From Candidatus Tepidiaquacellales bacterium UBA2330 (lineage in GTDB: Bacteria; Bacteroidota; Ignavibacteria; Tepidaquicellales; Tepidaquicellaceae), in the NCBI GenBank assembly GCA_002344965.1, contig DDUU01000029.1, positions 62,001-126,000 of the forward strand: 64,000 bases of DNA, given 5' to 3'. The translations under genes were made by a program, and so were the position numbers. The notes under the pieces were generated by a model that saw only the letters and a list, made by a program, of their open reading frames with translations, did not search any database and was not told where the DNA came from. How positions within the stretch are numbered: position 1 is the stretch's first letter; each line of letters begins with the position of its first letter. Shown piece by piece: positions 23,914-32,296 of the stretch.

Positions 23914-24216
23914 ATGACAAAACAAACTAAACTAACTACACTAAAAAAAGAACAAATCGAAAAGGACCTGAAAAATCTTAAAGGATGGAAAACAGATTAT
24001 TCATCAATAAAAAAAATCTTTAAAACAAAAGGATTTCCCCAGACAATGGGACTTACAACTGCCATATGCGCATTATGTCAGCAGCATGACCATCATCCGG
24101 ATTATCTTACTCTGAAATACTCTGAGGTCGAGGTTTCTTTTTCAACGCATTCGGTTAAAGGAATTTCACGGAAAGATTTTGAAATTGCCCGCGATATTGA
24201 AACTTTAAAATTCTAA
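23914..24216 (+). CDS. Pterin-4a-carbinolamine dehydratase
   Basis: The 100-residue protein matches the PCD/DCoH family. It has LKGWKTDYSSIKKIFKTKGFPQTMGLTTAICALCQQHDHHPDYLTLKYSEVEVSFSTH in pieces, with the catalytic histidines in QHDHHPD and the downstream THSVKG. It dehydrates 4a-hydroxytetrahydrobiopterin to regenerate the pterin cofactor of aromatic amino acid hydroxylases; in some bacteria it also aids molybdopterin or has an alternative role. No hydroxylase gene is in the window. It lies 22 bp after the regulator and 6 bp before the TonB receptor, so it is the third gene of the operon. Confidence 0.92.
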   Translation: MTKQTKLTTLKKEQIEKDLKNLKGWKTDYSSIKKIFKTKGFPQTMGLTTAICALCQQHDHHPDYLTLKYSEVEVSFSTHSVKGISRKDFEIARDIETLKF

Positions 24217-24222
24217 CTAAAC

Positions 24223-26448
24223 ATGAAAAAATATTTTACAAAGCTTATTGCATTATTGATTCTGTTTCAGTGCGGGAATTCATTCTCACAGGACAATGAA
24301 TCTTCTGAAACATCGCAAGTCACTGTTATATCAGGTAAAGTGACCGGTGAGAAAAACGAAGTAATCTCAGGCGCTAATATAGTAATAGAAGGAACAATAG
24401 ACGGCGCTGTTTCGGATGATAACGGTTTATATGATTTTGAAACTGAAAAAACCGGACAGGCGAATCTTATTGTTACTTCAATTGATTACGCTACAAAAAA
24501 CATTCCGATTGATATTTTACCGGGACAAAAAATGGTTCTTAATGTGAAGCTGACTAAAACTGAAATTAAAACTGACGAGATACTTGTAACGGCAAGTTCT
24601 TTTACTTCCGGAAATAACACCGCCGTAACTCTTACTCCGCTTGAGATTGTCAGAATACCCGGCGCAGACGCTGATCTGTACAGGGCTATCACTACTTTTC
24701 CCGGTTCAAATCAGGTGAACGAAGGCAGCAGAATAACCGTGCGCGGAGGAAATCCCAATGAAGTTCTGACGATAGTTGATATGGCTTCGCTTTACAATCC
24801 GTTTATCTTTGATGAAACTTTTAATACTTCATCATATTCAACTATTAATCCATGGGGGCTGAAAGGAATCAATTTTACAAGCGGCGGATTTTCCGCTAAA
24901 TACGGAAATGTGCTTTCTGCAGTGCTGGATCTTAAATCCTATGACATGCCGCAGGGTTCGGGAATGTTTGCATGGCTCGGACTTGCAAATGCATCTCTGT
25001 CAGGCGTTTATCTCTCCGATAACAGAAAAATCGGAGCGACATTTACTGCAGGTAAATTATTCCTCGAACCGTTTTTCGCCATTAACGGAAAGCATTCTGA
25101 ATATTCACCAATCCCACAGTCAAACCAGCTCGGAGGCACTCTGTCATTTAAGCTTGGAGAAACAGGCAATCTTAAAATGTACGGTAATTACAGTGATGAT
25201 AAAGTCGGGATCAGAAACGCAGGTCCAACTTATGACGGATTCTTCGAAGGAAGCTCTAAAAGTTATTTCAGTAATATAAAACTGACCACCGCACCGTCAG
25301 TTTCGACGCTGTTAAGTGTCGGAGGTTCATTCAGTCTTTATGAAAACAAATCCAGATACGGAGTTCTTAATACAACTGAAAAAAATATTTATTCAAAAGG
25401 ACGCGCGGAATTTACTTTGCAGTTGAATAATAAGACTGATTTAAACACAGGTCTCGAATATGAATATAATGAATATGACATCATCGGGGCTGTTCCGCTG
25501 TATTCATATAATCTTGCTTTAAACGCACCGTCAGTAAATCTTGATACAAATTCAAACAGCGGAAGACTCGGCGCATATCTGGAAGCGCAGATAAGACTGA
25601 CTGATGATCTGTTTGTAATTCCGGGCGTAAGAACTGATTACCATTCACTTTCTTCAAAAGCAAGTTTCGATCCGAGAATTTCTTTCGGATATCTTGTAAA
25701 GCAAAATCATACAGTAAGAGGAGCATTCGGACTTTACCATCAGTATCCGAGTCTTCTAGATTACTCCAGGTCCAGAGAAAATGAACTCGAGCCTGAATCA
25801 GCTCTGCATTATATTCTTGGATATGAATTTAATAATGACAATAAAATAATTTTCCGGGTCGAAGGTTATTATAAAGATTATTCAAATCTTGTGCTGTTTA
25901 ACAGAGCGAATTATTTTTACGGCTCGGAAGGTGACGGTAATGTAAAGGGAGTAGATGTCTTTTTTAAAACAAAGATCTCAAATAAATTTACCGGCTGGAT
26001 CTCATATGCATATTCCGATTCCAAAAGAAGACAGTTTGACGCACAGATCCTCGCGCCGTCAAATTATGACATTACAAATAACATGAGTATAGTCGGAAGT
26101 TATAATCTGACTGACAGAATTGTATTCGGACTTTCATACAAACTCTCGACCGGAAAGCCGTACACACCTGTAAGCGGCAGTACTTTTGACAGCACAATGA
26201 ATGTGTATGTCCCAATATATGCTCAAACAAACAGCGGCAGATTTCCGACCTATGACAGACTTGATATGAATGCACAGTATATTTTTTCACTGTTCGGAAA
26301 ATTTGCCGTCGGTGTGCTTGCCGTTAATAATATTTTCAATAAGGACAATCTGTATGATTACACTTACAATTCTGATTACTCAGCGCAGTTACCGATTTAC
26401 ACAAACAATAAAAGAACTTTGTATGTCGGTCTCGGATTACAATTATAA
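24223..26448 (+). CDS. TonB-dependent outer-membrane receptor with CarboxypepD_reg-like domain
   Basis: The 741-residue protein has a signal peptide (1-22, ending CGNSFSQ). A carboxypeptidase-regulatory-like Ig domain follows (about 28-115, VISGKVTGEKNEVISGANIVIEGT). The plug domain (about 120-225, TLTPLEIVRIPGADADLYRAITTFPG, ITVRGGNPNEVLTIVD) precedes the beta-barrel. The last residue pattern ends in a typical outer-membrane strand (TLYVGLGLQL). DEILVTA at about 113-119 resembles a TonB box. It imports a ligand at the outer membrane using TonB energy; the ligand is unknown. Length is normal for this subtype. Six bases separate it from the dehydratase gene, and a 51-bp gap with AAAAGGAG leads to the TPR gene. 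Confidence 0.93.
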   Translation: MKKYFTKLIALLILFQCGNSFSQDNESSETSQVTVISGKVTGEKNEVISGANIVIEGTIDGAVSDDNGLYDFETEKTGQANLIVTSIDYATKNIPIDILPGQKMVLNVKLTKTEIKTDEILVTASSFTSGNNTAVTLTPLEIVRIPGADADLYRAITTFPGSNQVNEGSRITVRGGNPNEVLTIVDMASLYNPFIFDETFNTSSYSTINPWGLKGINFTSGGFSAKYGNVLSAVLDLKSYDMPQGSGMFAWLGLANASLSGVYLSDNRKIGATFTAGKLFLEPFFAINGKHSEYSPIPQSNQLGGTLSFKLGETGNLKMYGNYSDDKVGIRNAGPTYDGFFEGSSKSYFSNIKLTTAPSVSTLLSVGGSFSLYENKSRYGVLNTTEKNIYSKGRAEFTLQLNNKTDLNTGLEYEYNEYDIIGAVPLYSYNLALNAPSVNLDTNSNSGRLGAYLEAQIRLTDDLFVIPGVRTDYHSLSSKASFDPRISFGYLVKQNHTVRGAFGLYHQYPSLLDYSRSRENELEPESALHYILGYEFNNDNKIIFRVEGYYKDYSNLVLFNRANYFYGSEGDGNVKGVDVFFKTKISNKFTGWISYAYSDSKRRQFDAQILAPSNYDITNNMSIVGSYNLTDRIVFGLSYKLSTGKPYTPVSGSTFDSTMNVYVPIYAQTNSGRFPTYDRLDMNAQYIFSLFGKFAVGVLAVNNIFNKDNLYDYTYNSDYSAQLPIYTNNKRTLYVGLGLQL

Positions 26449-26499
26449 TTTCAAAAATTTTTTATTAACCAATATTATTTTCAAAAGGAGAAATTACAA

Positions 26500-27300
26500 A
26501 TGAAACTAAAAACAATCTCAGCCATTTTTCTGATGTTCGCATTTCTTACAGGATTTAATTCTGTCCGGGCGGATTCGGACTTTGACAAAGCAATTCTCAA
26601 AGGGAAAAAAACTCTTAAAGAGGGAATGGATAAAAGCGATGCATCGGTACTTAAAAAAGCGAGAGGACAGTTTGAAAGGATACTTCAGCTGAAACAGCAG
26701 CCGTGGCTCGTTAATTATTACATCGCTCTTGCCGATTACGGACTTGCAACAACCGGAATGAGAACTGAAGACAAGGAAACGATAAAAAAATATACTGAGT
26801 CCGGTATAGATGTGATCAATAAATCCATTGATGAAAATCCTGATTTTTGTGATTCTTACGTTTTGCTCGAAAGTCTGAATTTTAACAGATGGCAGTATGA
26901 ACAGGAAAAAATGCAGGAAATAATCACAGCTACTCAAAGCGCAGATGCAATGGCAAAAAAGCTTGAAGCGAATAATCCGAGATACGTTCTTGTAACAGGA
27001 ATATCACAGTTTTATACTCCTGAAGCATTCGGAGGCGGTATAAAAACTGCAATTCCTACGCTTGAGAAATCCGCTGAACTTTTTAAAACACGTCAAGAAA
27101 AAAGCGAACTGTATCCGGACTGGGGTTATGATTTGGCTCTCGGATATTTAGCATTGAGTCTGTTGAAAAGAAACGATGACGGAGATATGTCAAAAGCTAA
27201 AGATCTCATAGATGAAGCTCTGAAAATAAATCCGGATTCCGGATTTATTTCAGGTTATGTTCAGAAAGAGTATAAAACAGTTTCTTCGGACAGTAAATAA
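26500..27300 (+). CDS. Exported TPR-like helical-repeat protein
   Basis: The 266-residue protein has a signal peptide (1-24, AIFLMFAFLTGFNSVRA) and an all-helical body with repeat-like pairs. Examples are ASVLKKARGQFERILQLKQQPWLVNYYIALADYGLA, FCDSYVLLESLNFNRWQYEQE and AIPTLEKSAELFKTRQEKSELYPDWGYDLALGYLALSLLKRNDD. The last is AKDLIDEALKINPDSGFISG. This is consistent with degenerate tetratricopeptide repeats, so the product is probably a periplasmic partner of the upstream TonB receptor. An AAAAGGAG ribosome site lies nine bases before the ATG. It is the last gene before a strong terminator. Nothing identifies its ligand. Confidence 0.8.
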   Translation: MKLKTISAIFLMFAFLTGFNSVRADSDFDKAILKGKKTLKEGMDKSDASVLKKARGQFERILQLKQQPWLVNYYIALADYGLATTGMRTEDKETIKKYTESGIDVINKSIDENPDFCDSYVLLESLNFNRWQYEQEKMQEIITATQSADAMAKKLEANNPRYVLVTGISQFYTPEAFGGGIKTAIPTLEKSAELFKTRQEKSELYPDWGYDLALGYLALSLLKRNDDGDMSKAKDLIDEALKINPDSGFISGYVQKEYKTVSSDSK

Positions 27301-27312
27301 ATAATTTAATAT

Positions 27313-27347
27313 AAAATACGCCGTGAATTTCTACGGCGTATTTTTTT
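27313..27347 (+). terminator. Strong intrinsic terminator closing the operon
   Basis: AATACGCCGT (27315-27324) and ACGGCGTATT (27333-27342) form a ten-pair perfect stem with an eight-base loop, followed by a T-run to 27347. It lies 13 bp after the TPR gene and defines the operon end. Confidence 0.92.
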
Positions 27348-27558
27348 ACAATCTCCGATAACTTAGAGTAATCATTTTTAAAGATACTAATTCTTTATTC
27401 TCTGTTTCAATTATATATGATTATTTATATATTCATTTCAGAGTAACTATCCTAACAGTAATTTTCAAAACCGGGTCTCCGGAATCCCAAACTCCCCGAA
27501 AAAACAATTAAAGCATTAACTTGTTGAAAGACAATTTTAAAAATTAAAATTGTTATTC

Positions 27559-28260
27559 ATGAGCGCTGCAACTAAGACATCTTTTATAGAATCTACCAGG
27601 TTCTTTTTAATAAACGATTATGAAACTGTTTATACTGAGATACCTAAAGTAGCCTGTACATCATTTAAAGTTTGGATCTCCGAACTTCTAGGAAAAGAAT
27701 TTGACAGAAGCAGATGGGAATACATACATGAGCTTGATCTTCCGATGATAACCGGAAACAATATGTTAAATTTATATCCGAATCACTTTAAGTTTTGTTT
27801 TATCAGAAATCCGTGGGACAGACTTCTGTCATGCTGGCTTAGTAAAATAAAGACTGAAGACTATGATGACGGAAAAAACTGGAGAAAGGGAGTTGAGAAT
27901 AATTTCTGGAGATACGGGAAAATGTTCCGCTCGGGAATGTCATTCAATGATTTTGTAAAATCCGTTACACAAATTCCTGATGCAAACGCTGATGCGCATT
28001 TCAGATCACAGTTTACTTTTTTTTATGATAATAAAAAAAGAAAATGTGTTGATTTTATCGGAAGGTTTGAAAGAATAGATACCCATTTCCCTTACATCTG
28101 TGAGATCATGAATGCACCGGTTACAGAGCTTCCGCATGTACACAGACAGGAAAGAACACATTACAGAGATTATTATGATTCCCTTACTGCTGATTTGGTT
28201 AAAGAAAGGTATTCCATGGACATTGAATTATTTGGTTACAGGTATGAAGATAAATATTAA
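27559..28260 (+). CDS. Sulfotransferase family 2 protein (PAPS-dependent)
   Basis: From ATG 27559 the protein has 233 residues. The 5'-phosphosulfate-binding loop is TEIPKVACTSFKVW (about 26-39). The 3'-phosphate-binding site is FKFCFIRNPWDRLLSCWLS, and a helical C-terminus carries VDFIGRFERIDTHFPYICE. This is the Sulfotransfer_2 family, which transfers sulfate from PAPS to carbohydrates. The related eukaryotic enzymes act in the Golgi; bacterial members modify capsule, lipopolysaccharide or lipid glycans. No signal peptide is seen, so it acts in the cytoplasm. A TTG at 27550 would add three residues; the ATG is preferred. It sits alone between the operon terminator and nhaA. Confidence 0.85.
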   Translation: MSAATKTSFIESTRFFLINDYETVYTEIPKVACTSFKVWISELLGKEFDRSRWEYIHELDLPMITGNNMLNLYPNHFKFCFIRNPWDRLLSCWLSKIKTEDYDDGKNWRKGVENNFWRYGKMFRSGMSFNDFVKSVTQIPDANADAHFRSQFTFFYDNKKRKCVDFIGRFERIDTHFPYICEIMNAPVTELPHVHRQERTHYRDYYDSLTADLVKERYSMDIELFGYRYEDKY

Positions 28261-28302
28261 ACAAATTATATTTTTTTCTAATAATATAATTTTTTTTATG
28301 TA

Positions 28303-29499
28303 TCAGTTTTCCCGGGATTTTTTTCTGTTAAAAAATTTCAGTAGAGTATATCCGGTAACACCTGCCAGTAGTGATGACATCAGTATAGCAATTTTTGACT
28401 CGTCAATGGTTTTATTATCATCGAAAGCAAGAAGAGTTATGAAAATAGACATTGTAAAACCGATACCTCCCAGGATACCTGCTCCTAATATATTCTTCCA
28501 GTCAGGTTTTTCGGTAACTTTTACAATTCCGGTTTTAACTGAAAGATAACAGAATAAAAATATTCCGGTAGGTTTCCCGATGAAAAGTCCCGCCATTATT
28601 CCGATTGTATTGCTGTTCAGAAATCCCGAAGTCCAGTCGCCGCTTAAAACAATTCCGGTATTCGCAAGAGCAAACAGCGGAAGTATTATAAACGCTACCG
28701 GCTTATGAAGCCCGTGCTGAAGTCTGTATGAAATGGATTTGGAATCTCCATTTCCGAAAGGTATTACAAATGCAAGAAGTACTCCTGCAATAGTTGCGTG
28801 CACACCGGATTTCAGCATGAAGTACCACATAAATACACCAAGTATGAGATACAGATAAAGTATATTTATTTTTTTTCTGTTCATTACAAGCATGATCAAA
28901 AACATAACTGCAGCCATTGAAAAATAAAAAACAGAAAATCCTTTCGAGTAAAAAACCGCTATTATAATTATCGCGCCAAGATCGTCAGCAATAGCCAGAG
29001 CAGTAAGAAAAACTTTTATTCTGACGGGGACTTTATTCCCGAGCAGTGAAAGAATGCCGAGCGCAAACGCAATATCCGTAGCCATAGGAATTGCCATTCC
29101 TGACTGAGTGTCAGTGCCTGCATTCAGAGAGAAATGTATCAGAGACGGAACAATAATACCACCCGCGGCGGCGATTATGGGAAACATTGCAACGTTGAGA
29201 TTGGATAACTCGCCGATGTAGATCTCCCTTTCTATTTCAAGTCCGATAAGCAGGAAAAATATCGCCATCAGCCCGTCATTGATCCAGTAATAAATCGGAT
29301 AATGTAACTTGACGGCATCTGTTGTAAATCCGATTTTAGTTTCCCAGAAATTCAGATACCCCGGACCTAAAGCGGAATTAGCAATAAGAAGAGAAATTGC
29401 TGTGCAAAAAATCAGCAATAAACCGGAAGTTTTTTCACTTTCATAAAACTCCCTGAATAATTTTGTTAACCTGATATTTGTAATTGAGATTTTATTCAA
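28303..29499 (-). CDS. nhaA: Na+/H+ antiporter NhaA
   Basis: The 398-residue protein has about twelve hydrophobic helices and the key Asp pair in ALAIADDLGAIIIIA, which binds Na+ or H+. It also has the PMATDIAFALGILSLLG segment of helix IV with the discontinuous-helix signature Thr-Asp-Ile. It exchanges external protons for internal sodium or lithium in the inner membrane, giving pH and salt homeostasis. Length and the N-terminal helix (SGLLLIFCTAISLLIANS) are normal. An exact TAnnTTTG box on the minus strand at 29582-29575 lies upstream. It is separated by a few bases from a divergent box for the gene on the other strand. It converges on the sulfotransferase gene. Confidence 0.95.
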   Translation of the reverse strand: MNKISITNIRLTKLFREFYESEKTSGLLLIFCTAISLLIANSALGPGYLNFWETKIGFTTDAVKLHYPIYYWINDGLMAIFFLLIGLEIEREIYIGELSNLNVAMFPIIAAAGGIIVPSLIHFSLNAGTDTQSGMAIPMATDIAFALGILSLLGNKVPVRIKVFLTALAIADDLGAIIIIAVFYSKGFSVFYFSMAAVMFLIMLVMNRKKINILYLYLILGVFMWYFMLKSGVHATIAGVLLAFVIPFGNGDSKSISYRLQHGLHKPVAFIILPLFALANTGIVLSGDWTSGFLNSNTIGIMAGLFIGKPTGIFLFCYLSVKTGIVKVTEKPDWKNILGAGILGGIGFTMSIFITLLAFDDNKTIDESKIAILMSSLLAGVTGYTLLKFFNRKKSREN

Positions 29500-29574
29500 A
29501 AGATTTTAAATTCGTAAAACAATCTTGCAGATTCAATTCTTAAAAAATTAAATTTTATTATTGCTTTAAAAATT

Positions 29575-29582
29575 CAAAGATA
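29575..29582 (-). promoter_or_regulatory. Candidate -7 box for nhaA
   Basis: CAAAGATA on the plus strand reads TATCTTTG on the minus strand, an exact TAnnTTTG match about 75 bp before the nhaA ATG. No convincing -33 TTG box lies at the expected distance, so confidence is modest. Confidence 0.3.
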
Positions 29583-29592
29583 AATTTATGAG

Positions 29593-29600
29593 TAATTTTG
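29593..29600 (+). promoter_or_regulatory. Candidate -7 box for the secreted-protein pair
   Basis: TAATTTTG matches TAnnTTTG exactly, about 80 bp before the ATG at 29679, and lies eleven bases from the divergent nhaA box. The -33 element is not clear. Confidence 0.3.
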
Positions 29601-29678
29601 TCTTAGTAAATAATAATTTAAAATATATTAACATTATAATTTTTAATGTTTATCCATATATTTGCAGAAAATAATTTT

Positions 29679-30179
29679 ATGCTCTGTCTGAAAAAAATAT
29701 CTCTGCTTGTAATAATGTTGTTTATTACTTCGGTAGCATATTCGCAAAATACAAACTGGGCTACGCTGTCTTATTATTTTTCTAACGGACCGGTATCTCC
29801 AGAATATCAGTATAGTTACAGAATTATTCTCAGTGAAAAAGGTGAAGGCGTATTTTATTATACAAATGCCGAAGGCAGTAAAGAAAGAAGTTTTACAGTC
29901 AGCTCTGATGCTATGGAAAAGTTCAATAAATATTTTAAGATAAGTGATGTCTTTTCCGTAAGTCCGGATTCAATGGAGACAGATTTGAAATTAATCGGAG
30001 GCGCAGTCAGTACACTCGAAGTTACAATGTGGCAGGAGCCTGATCTGGATGCAAGACCAACAACCATTACTTTACCGGCGCATATAAAGGATGAGTATTT
30101 TGATGACATAAGCTGCATTTATAAAAAAATAGAAAATCTTGTTCCAAAAGAAATTAAACTGGAATTTATAAAACAATAA
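29679..30179 (+). CDS. Secreted protein of unknown function, first of a paralogous pair
   Basis: From ATG 29679 the protein has 166 residues with a signal peptide (KKISLLVIMLFITSVAYSQ). The mature part begins NTNWATLSYYFSNGPVSPEYQYSYRIILSEKGEGVFYY and is mostly beta-prone. It shares GPVSPEYQY and the preceding S/Y pattern, as well as a common order of strands and a C-terminal helix (IYKKIENLVPKEI), with the next gene. I do not recognise a known domain. A TTG/ATG region from 29646 could add 11 residues, but those lack signal-peptide character, so the later ATG is chosen. It is 12 bp from its paralogue, so the two are one operon. Function unknown. Confidence 0.75.
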   Translation: MLCLKKISLLVIMLFITSVAYSQNTNWATLSYYFSNGPVSPEYQYSYRIILSEKGEGVFYYTNAEGSKERSFTVSSDAMEKFNKYFKISDVFSVSPDSMETDLKLIGGAVSTLEVTMWQEPDLDARPTTITLPAHIKDEYFDDISCIYKKIENLVPKEIKLEFIKQ

Positions 30180-30191
30180 TTAAAATATTTC

Positions 30192-30773
30192 ATGAAAAAT
30201 CTTCTTGTTATCGCTGTTATTTTTTTAAGTTTCGGCAATACATACGCTGATTACAAATGGTATGAAATTTCTTACTTTCATTCCACAGGTCCGGTCTCTC
30301 CGGAGTATCAATATAATTATAATATCAAGATCAACGCTGACGGATCAGGCGTTCTTGATTTTACAAAAGCCGGCGCAACAAAAAGTTATAATTTCAGTGT
30401 TAGCAAAAAGAATCTTAACAAAATAAACTCTGCATTTATTAAGAGCGGTGTAATGGATTTAAGTTTGGATGAACTGAATTCTGAAAAAAATCTGATCGGC
30501 GGTCCGGTTTATAATGCAACTATATCTATGAATTATGACCAGCTCACGGAAGAGTATGTAAAAAGATCAGAGCTGAAAAAGAAACTACGGGGCGAGAATG
30601 ACGAAGATCCTAATCACAACAGGGACGAAAGAGGATTCAAAACAAAAGGCAAAAGACCTATAATTTTAATACCAAACAGAGTCAGCGAAAAATATTCGCA
30701 GGGTATACATAATTTTTATCTGGAAATAGAAAAGGTTGTTCCAAACTCAATATGGACTGAAGCAATGAAATGA
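30192..30773 (+). CDS. Secreted protein of unknown function, second of a paralogous pair
   Basis: The 193-residue protein has a signal peptide (KNLLVIAVIFLSFGNTYA). The mature start DYKWYEISYFHSTGPVSPEYQYNYNIKINADGSGVLDF aligns with the previous gene, including the GPVSPEYQY block and a following G-rich strand. A Leu-Ile-Gly-Gly segment (KNLIGGPVYNATISM) also matches LKLIGGAVSTLEVTM of the neighbour. Between ~120 and 160 it carries an extra acidic/basic insertion (RSELKKKLRGENDEDPNHNRDERG) absent from the partner. The C-terminal helix IHNFYLEIEKVVPNSI again matches. It arose by tandem duplication. A terminator overlaps its 3' side and the end of cysS. No known domain recognised. Confidence 0.75.
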   Translation: MKNLLVIAVIFLSFGNTYADYKWYEISYFHSTGPVSPEYQYNYNIKINADGSGVLDFTKAGATKSYNFSVSKKNLNKINSAFIKSGVMDLSLDELNSEKNLIGGPVYNATISMNYDQLTEEYVKRSELKKKLRGENDEDPNHNRDERGFKTKGKRPIILIPNRVSEKYSQGIHNFYLEIEKVVPNSIWTEAMK

Positions 30774-30813
30774 TTTCCGGGAGTTAAAAAATTTATTAAT
30801 CCCGGATTTTTTT
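30774..30813 (+). terminator. Intrinsic terminator overlapping the 3' end of cysS
   Basis: TCCGGGA (30776-30782) pairs with TCCCGGA (30800-30806) and is followed by seven T (30807-30813). It starts right after the stop of the secreted-protein pair and extends into the last codons of the convergent cysS gene. Confidence 0.78.
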
Positions 30814-32208
30814 AATTGTAAATCCGTCTTTGCTGTCTGAAATATCATAACCTTTTTGCTTTACGAGCTCCCTGATCTCATCAGCTTTTTTAAAATCTTT
30901 TTCTGATTTAGCTTTAGTTCTGTCTTCCGCAAGCTTTTTTATCTCTTCCGGAATTTCTGAATCCCCGTCATTTAAATTCAAAGATTCCAGTCCTAATCCG
31001 AATACTTTATCAAAATCATAAAGTATATGAAGTTTCTCAACGTCATTAAGCGAACTGTCCTTAACAGCTTCCCATAATACAGCCATTGCTTCCGGCATAT
31101 TCAGATCGTCATTTATTTTTTCAGTAAAACTTTTTTTATAATCTGAAATTATCTGCGCCGAAACGTCTCTTAATTCTCCTTCTGCTGATTTCATATTGAG
31201 AACCCGGCTTTTCAGATTATTGAAACCGTTCTTTGCCGCGTCAAGCGCATCAAATGTGAATTTTTGTTTACGCCTGTAATGCGCCGTCAGAAGAAAGAAT
31301 CTGTAGTCATGCGGAGAATATCCTTTGTCAGTCAACGTCTGAAGTGTTATGAATTTTCCCGTAGACTTGGACATTTTCTCATTCCCCATATCAAGGAATT
31401 CACCGTGAAGCCAGTAATTCACAAACTTCTCGCCGTTGCACGCTTCAGACTGCGCTATCTCATTTGTATGATGAATTGGAATGTGATCCACACCTCCGCA
31501 ATGAATGTCAAAATGTTTTCCGAGTATCGCTTTGCTCATTGCGGAACATTCGATATGCCATCCCGGAAATCCCGTGCCCCACGGGGATTCCCATTCCATC
31601 TGTCTTTTTTCATTCTCCGGAGAAAATTTCCACAAAGCAAAATCAGTGATGTTTTTTTTCTCGGCAGAATATTCTATTCTCGCTCCTTCCTTTAATCCTT
31701 CAATATCAAGCTTTGCTAGCTTGCCGTAATCCTTTAAAAGCGATGTATCAAAATATATTCCGTCGGATGTTTTGTATGTGAATCCTTTTTCCTCAAGGCA
31801 TTTTACCATGTCGATCTGTTCTTTAATGTAGTCTGTAGCTTTTGTATAAATATCCGGCGGAATAATATTCAGCAAATCTCTGTCCCGGAAAAAAACTCCG
31901 GTGTAATACTCGGAAAGTTCCCAGACGCTTTTGCCGAGCTGCTTTGCTGACTTTTCCATTTTATCCTCGCCTTCATCCTGATCTGAAACAAGATGACCGA
32001 CATCAGTAATATTCATTACATATTTTACGTCAAACCCGTTATACCTTAATACTCTGAGCAGTATGTCCTCAAAAAAGAAAGTTCTGAAGTTACCGATATG
32101 CTGATAATTATACACCGTAGGACCGCAGCTGTACATTCCGACTTTACCCGGAATGACCGGAATAAATTCTTCTTTAGATCTGGTAAGAGTATTAAAAAGC
32201 TTCAGCAT
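30796..32208 (-). CDS. cysS: Cysteinyl-tRNA synthetase
   Basis: This 470-residue class I synthetase has the HIGH-like motif in YNYQHIGNFRTF (preceded by MYSCGPTVYNYQHIGN with the zinc Cys) and the KMSKS loop in GNEKMSKSTGKF. The remaining zinc ligands lie in WHIECSAMSKAILGKHFDIHCGGVDHIPIHHTNEIAQSEA. The C-terminal DALR-type helical domain follows. It charges tRNA-Cys. Its last codons overlap a terminator of the opposite strand. The start MLKLFNTLTR is the usual N-terminus. No operon partner; the next upstream gene on the same strand is a cytosine-deaminase homologue 88 bp away. Confidence 0.97.
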   Translation of the reverse strand: MLKLFNTLTRSKEEFIPVIPGKVGMYSCGPTVYNYQHIGNFRTFFFEDILLRVLRYNGFDVKYVMNITDVGHLVSDQDEGEDKMEKSAKQLGKSVWELSEYYTGVFFRDRDLLNIIPPDIYTKATDYIKEQIDMVKCLEEKGFTYKTSDGIYFDTSLLKDYGKLAKLDIEGLKEGARIEYSAEKKNITDFALWKFSPENEKRQMEWESPWGTGFPGWHIECSAMSKAILGKHFDIHCGGVDHIPIHHTNEIAQSEACNGEKFVNYWLHGEFLDMGNEKMSKSTGKFITLQTLTDKGYSPHDYRFFLLTAHYRRKQKFTFDALDAAKNGFNNLKSRVLNMKSAEGELRDVSAQIISDYKKSFTEKINDDLNMPEAMAVLWEAVKDSSLNDVEKLHILYDFDKVFGLGLESLNLNDGDSEIPEEIKKLAEDRTKAKSEKDFKKADEIRELVKQKGYDISDSKDGFTIKKIRD

Positions 32209-32296
32209 TATTCGTTATACTTTTTTAAAAATTTTATAAACTTAAATTTTATAGCGGATACTTGAAACAGATAAAAGTGTAATGAAAAAATAAAAG

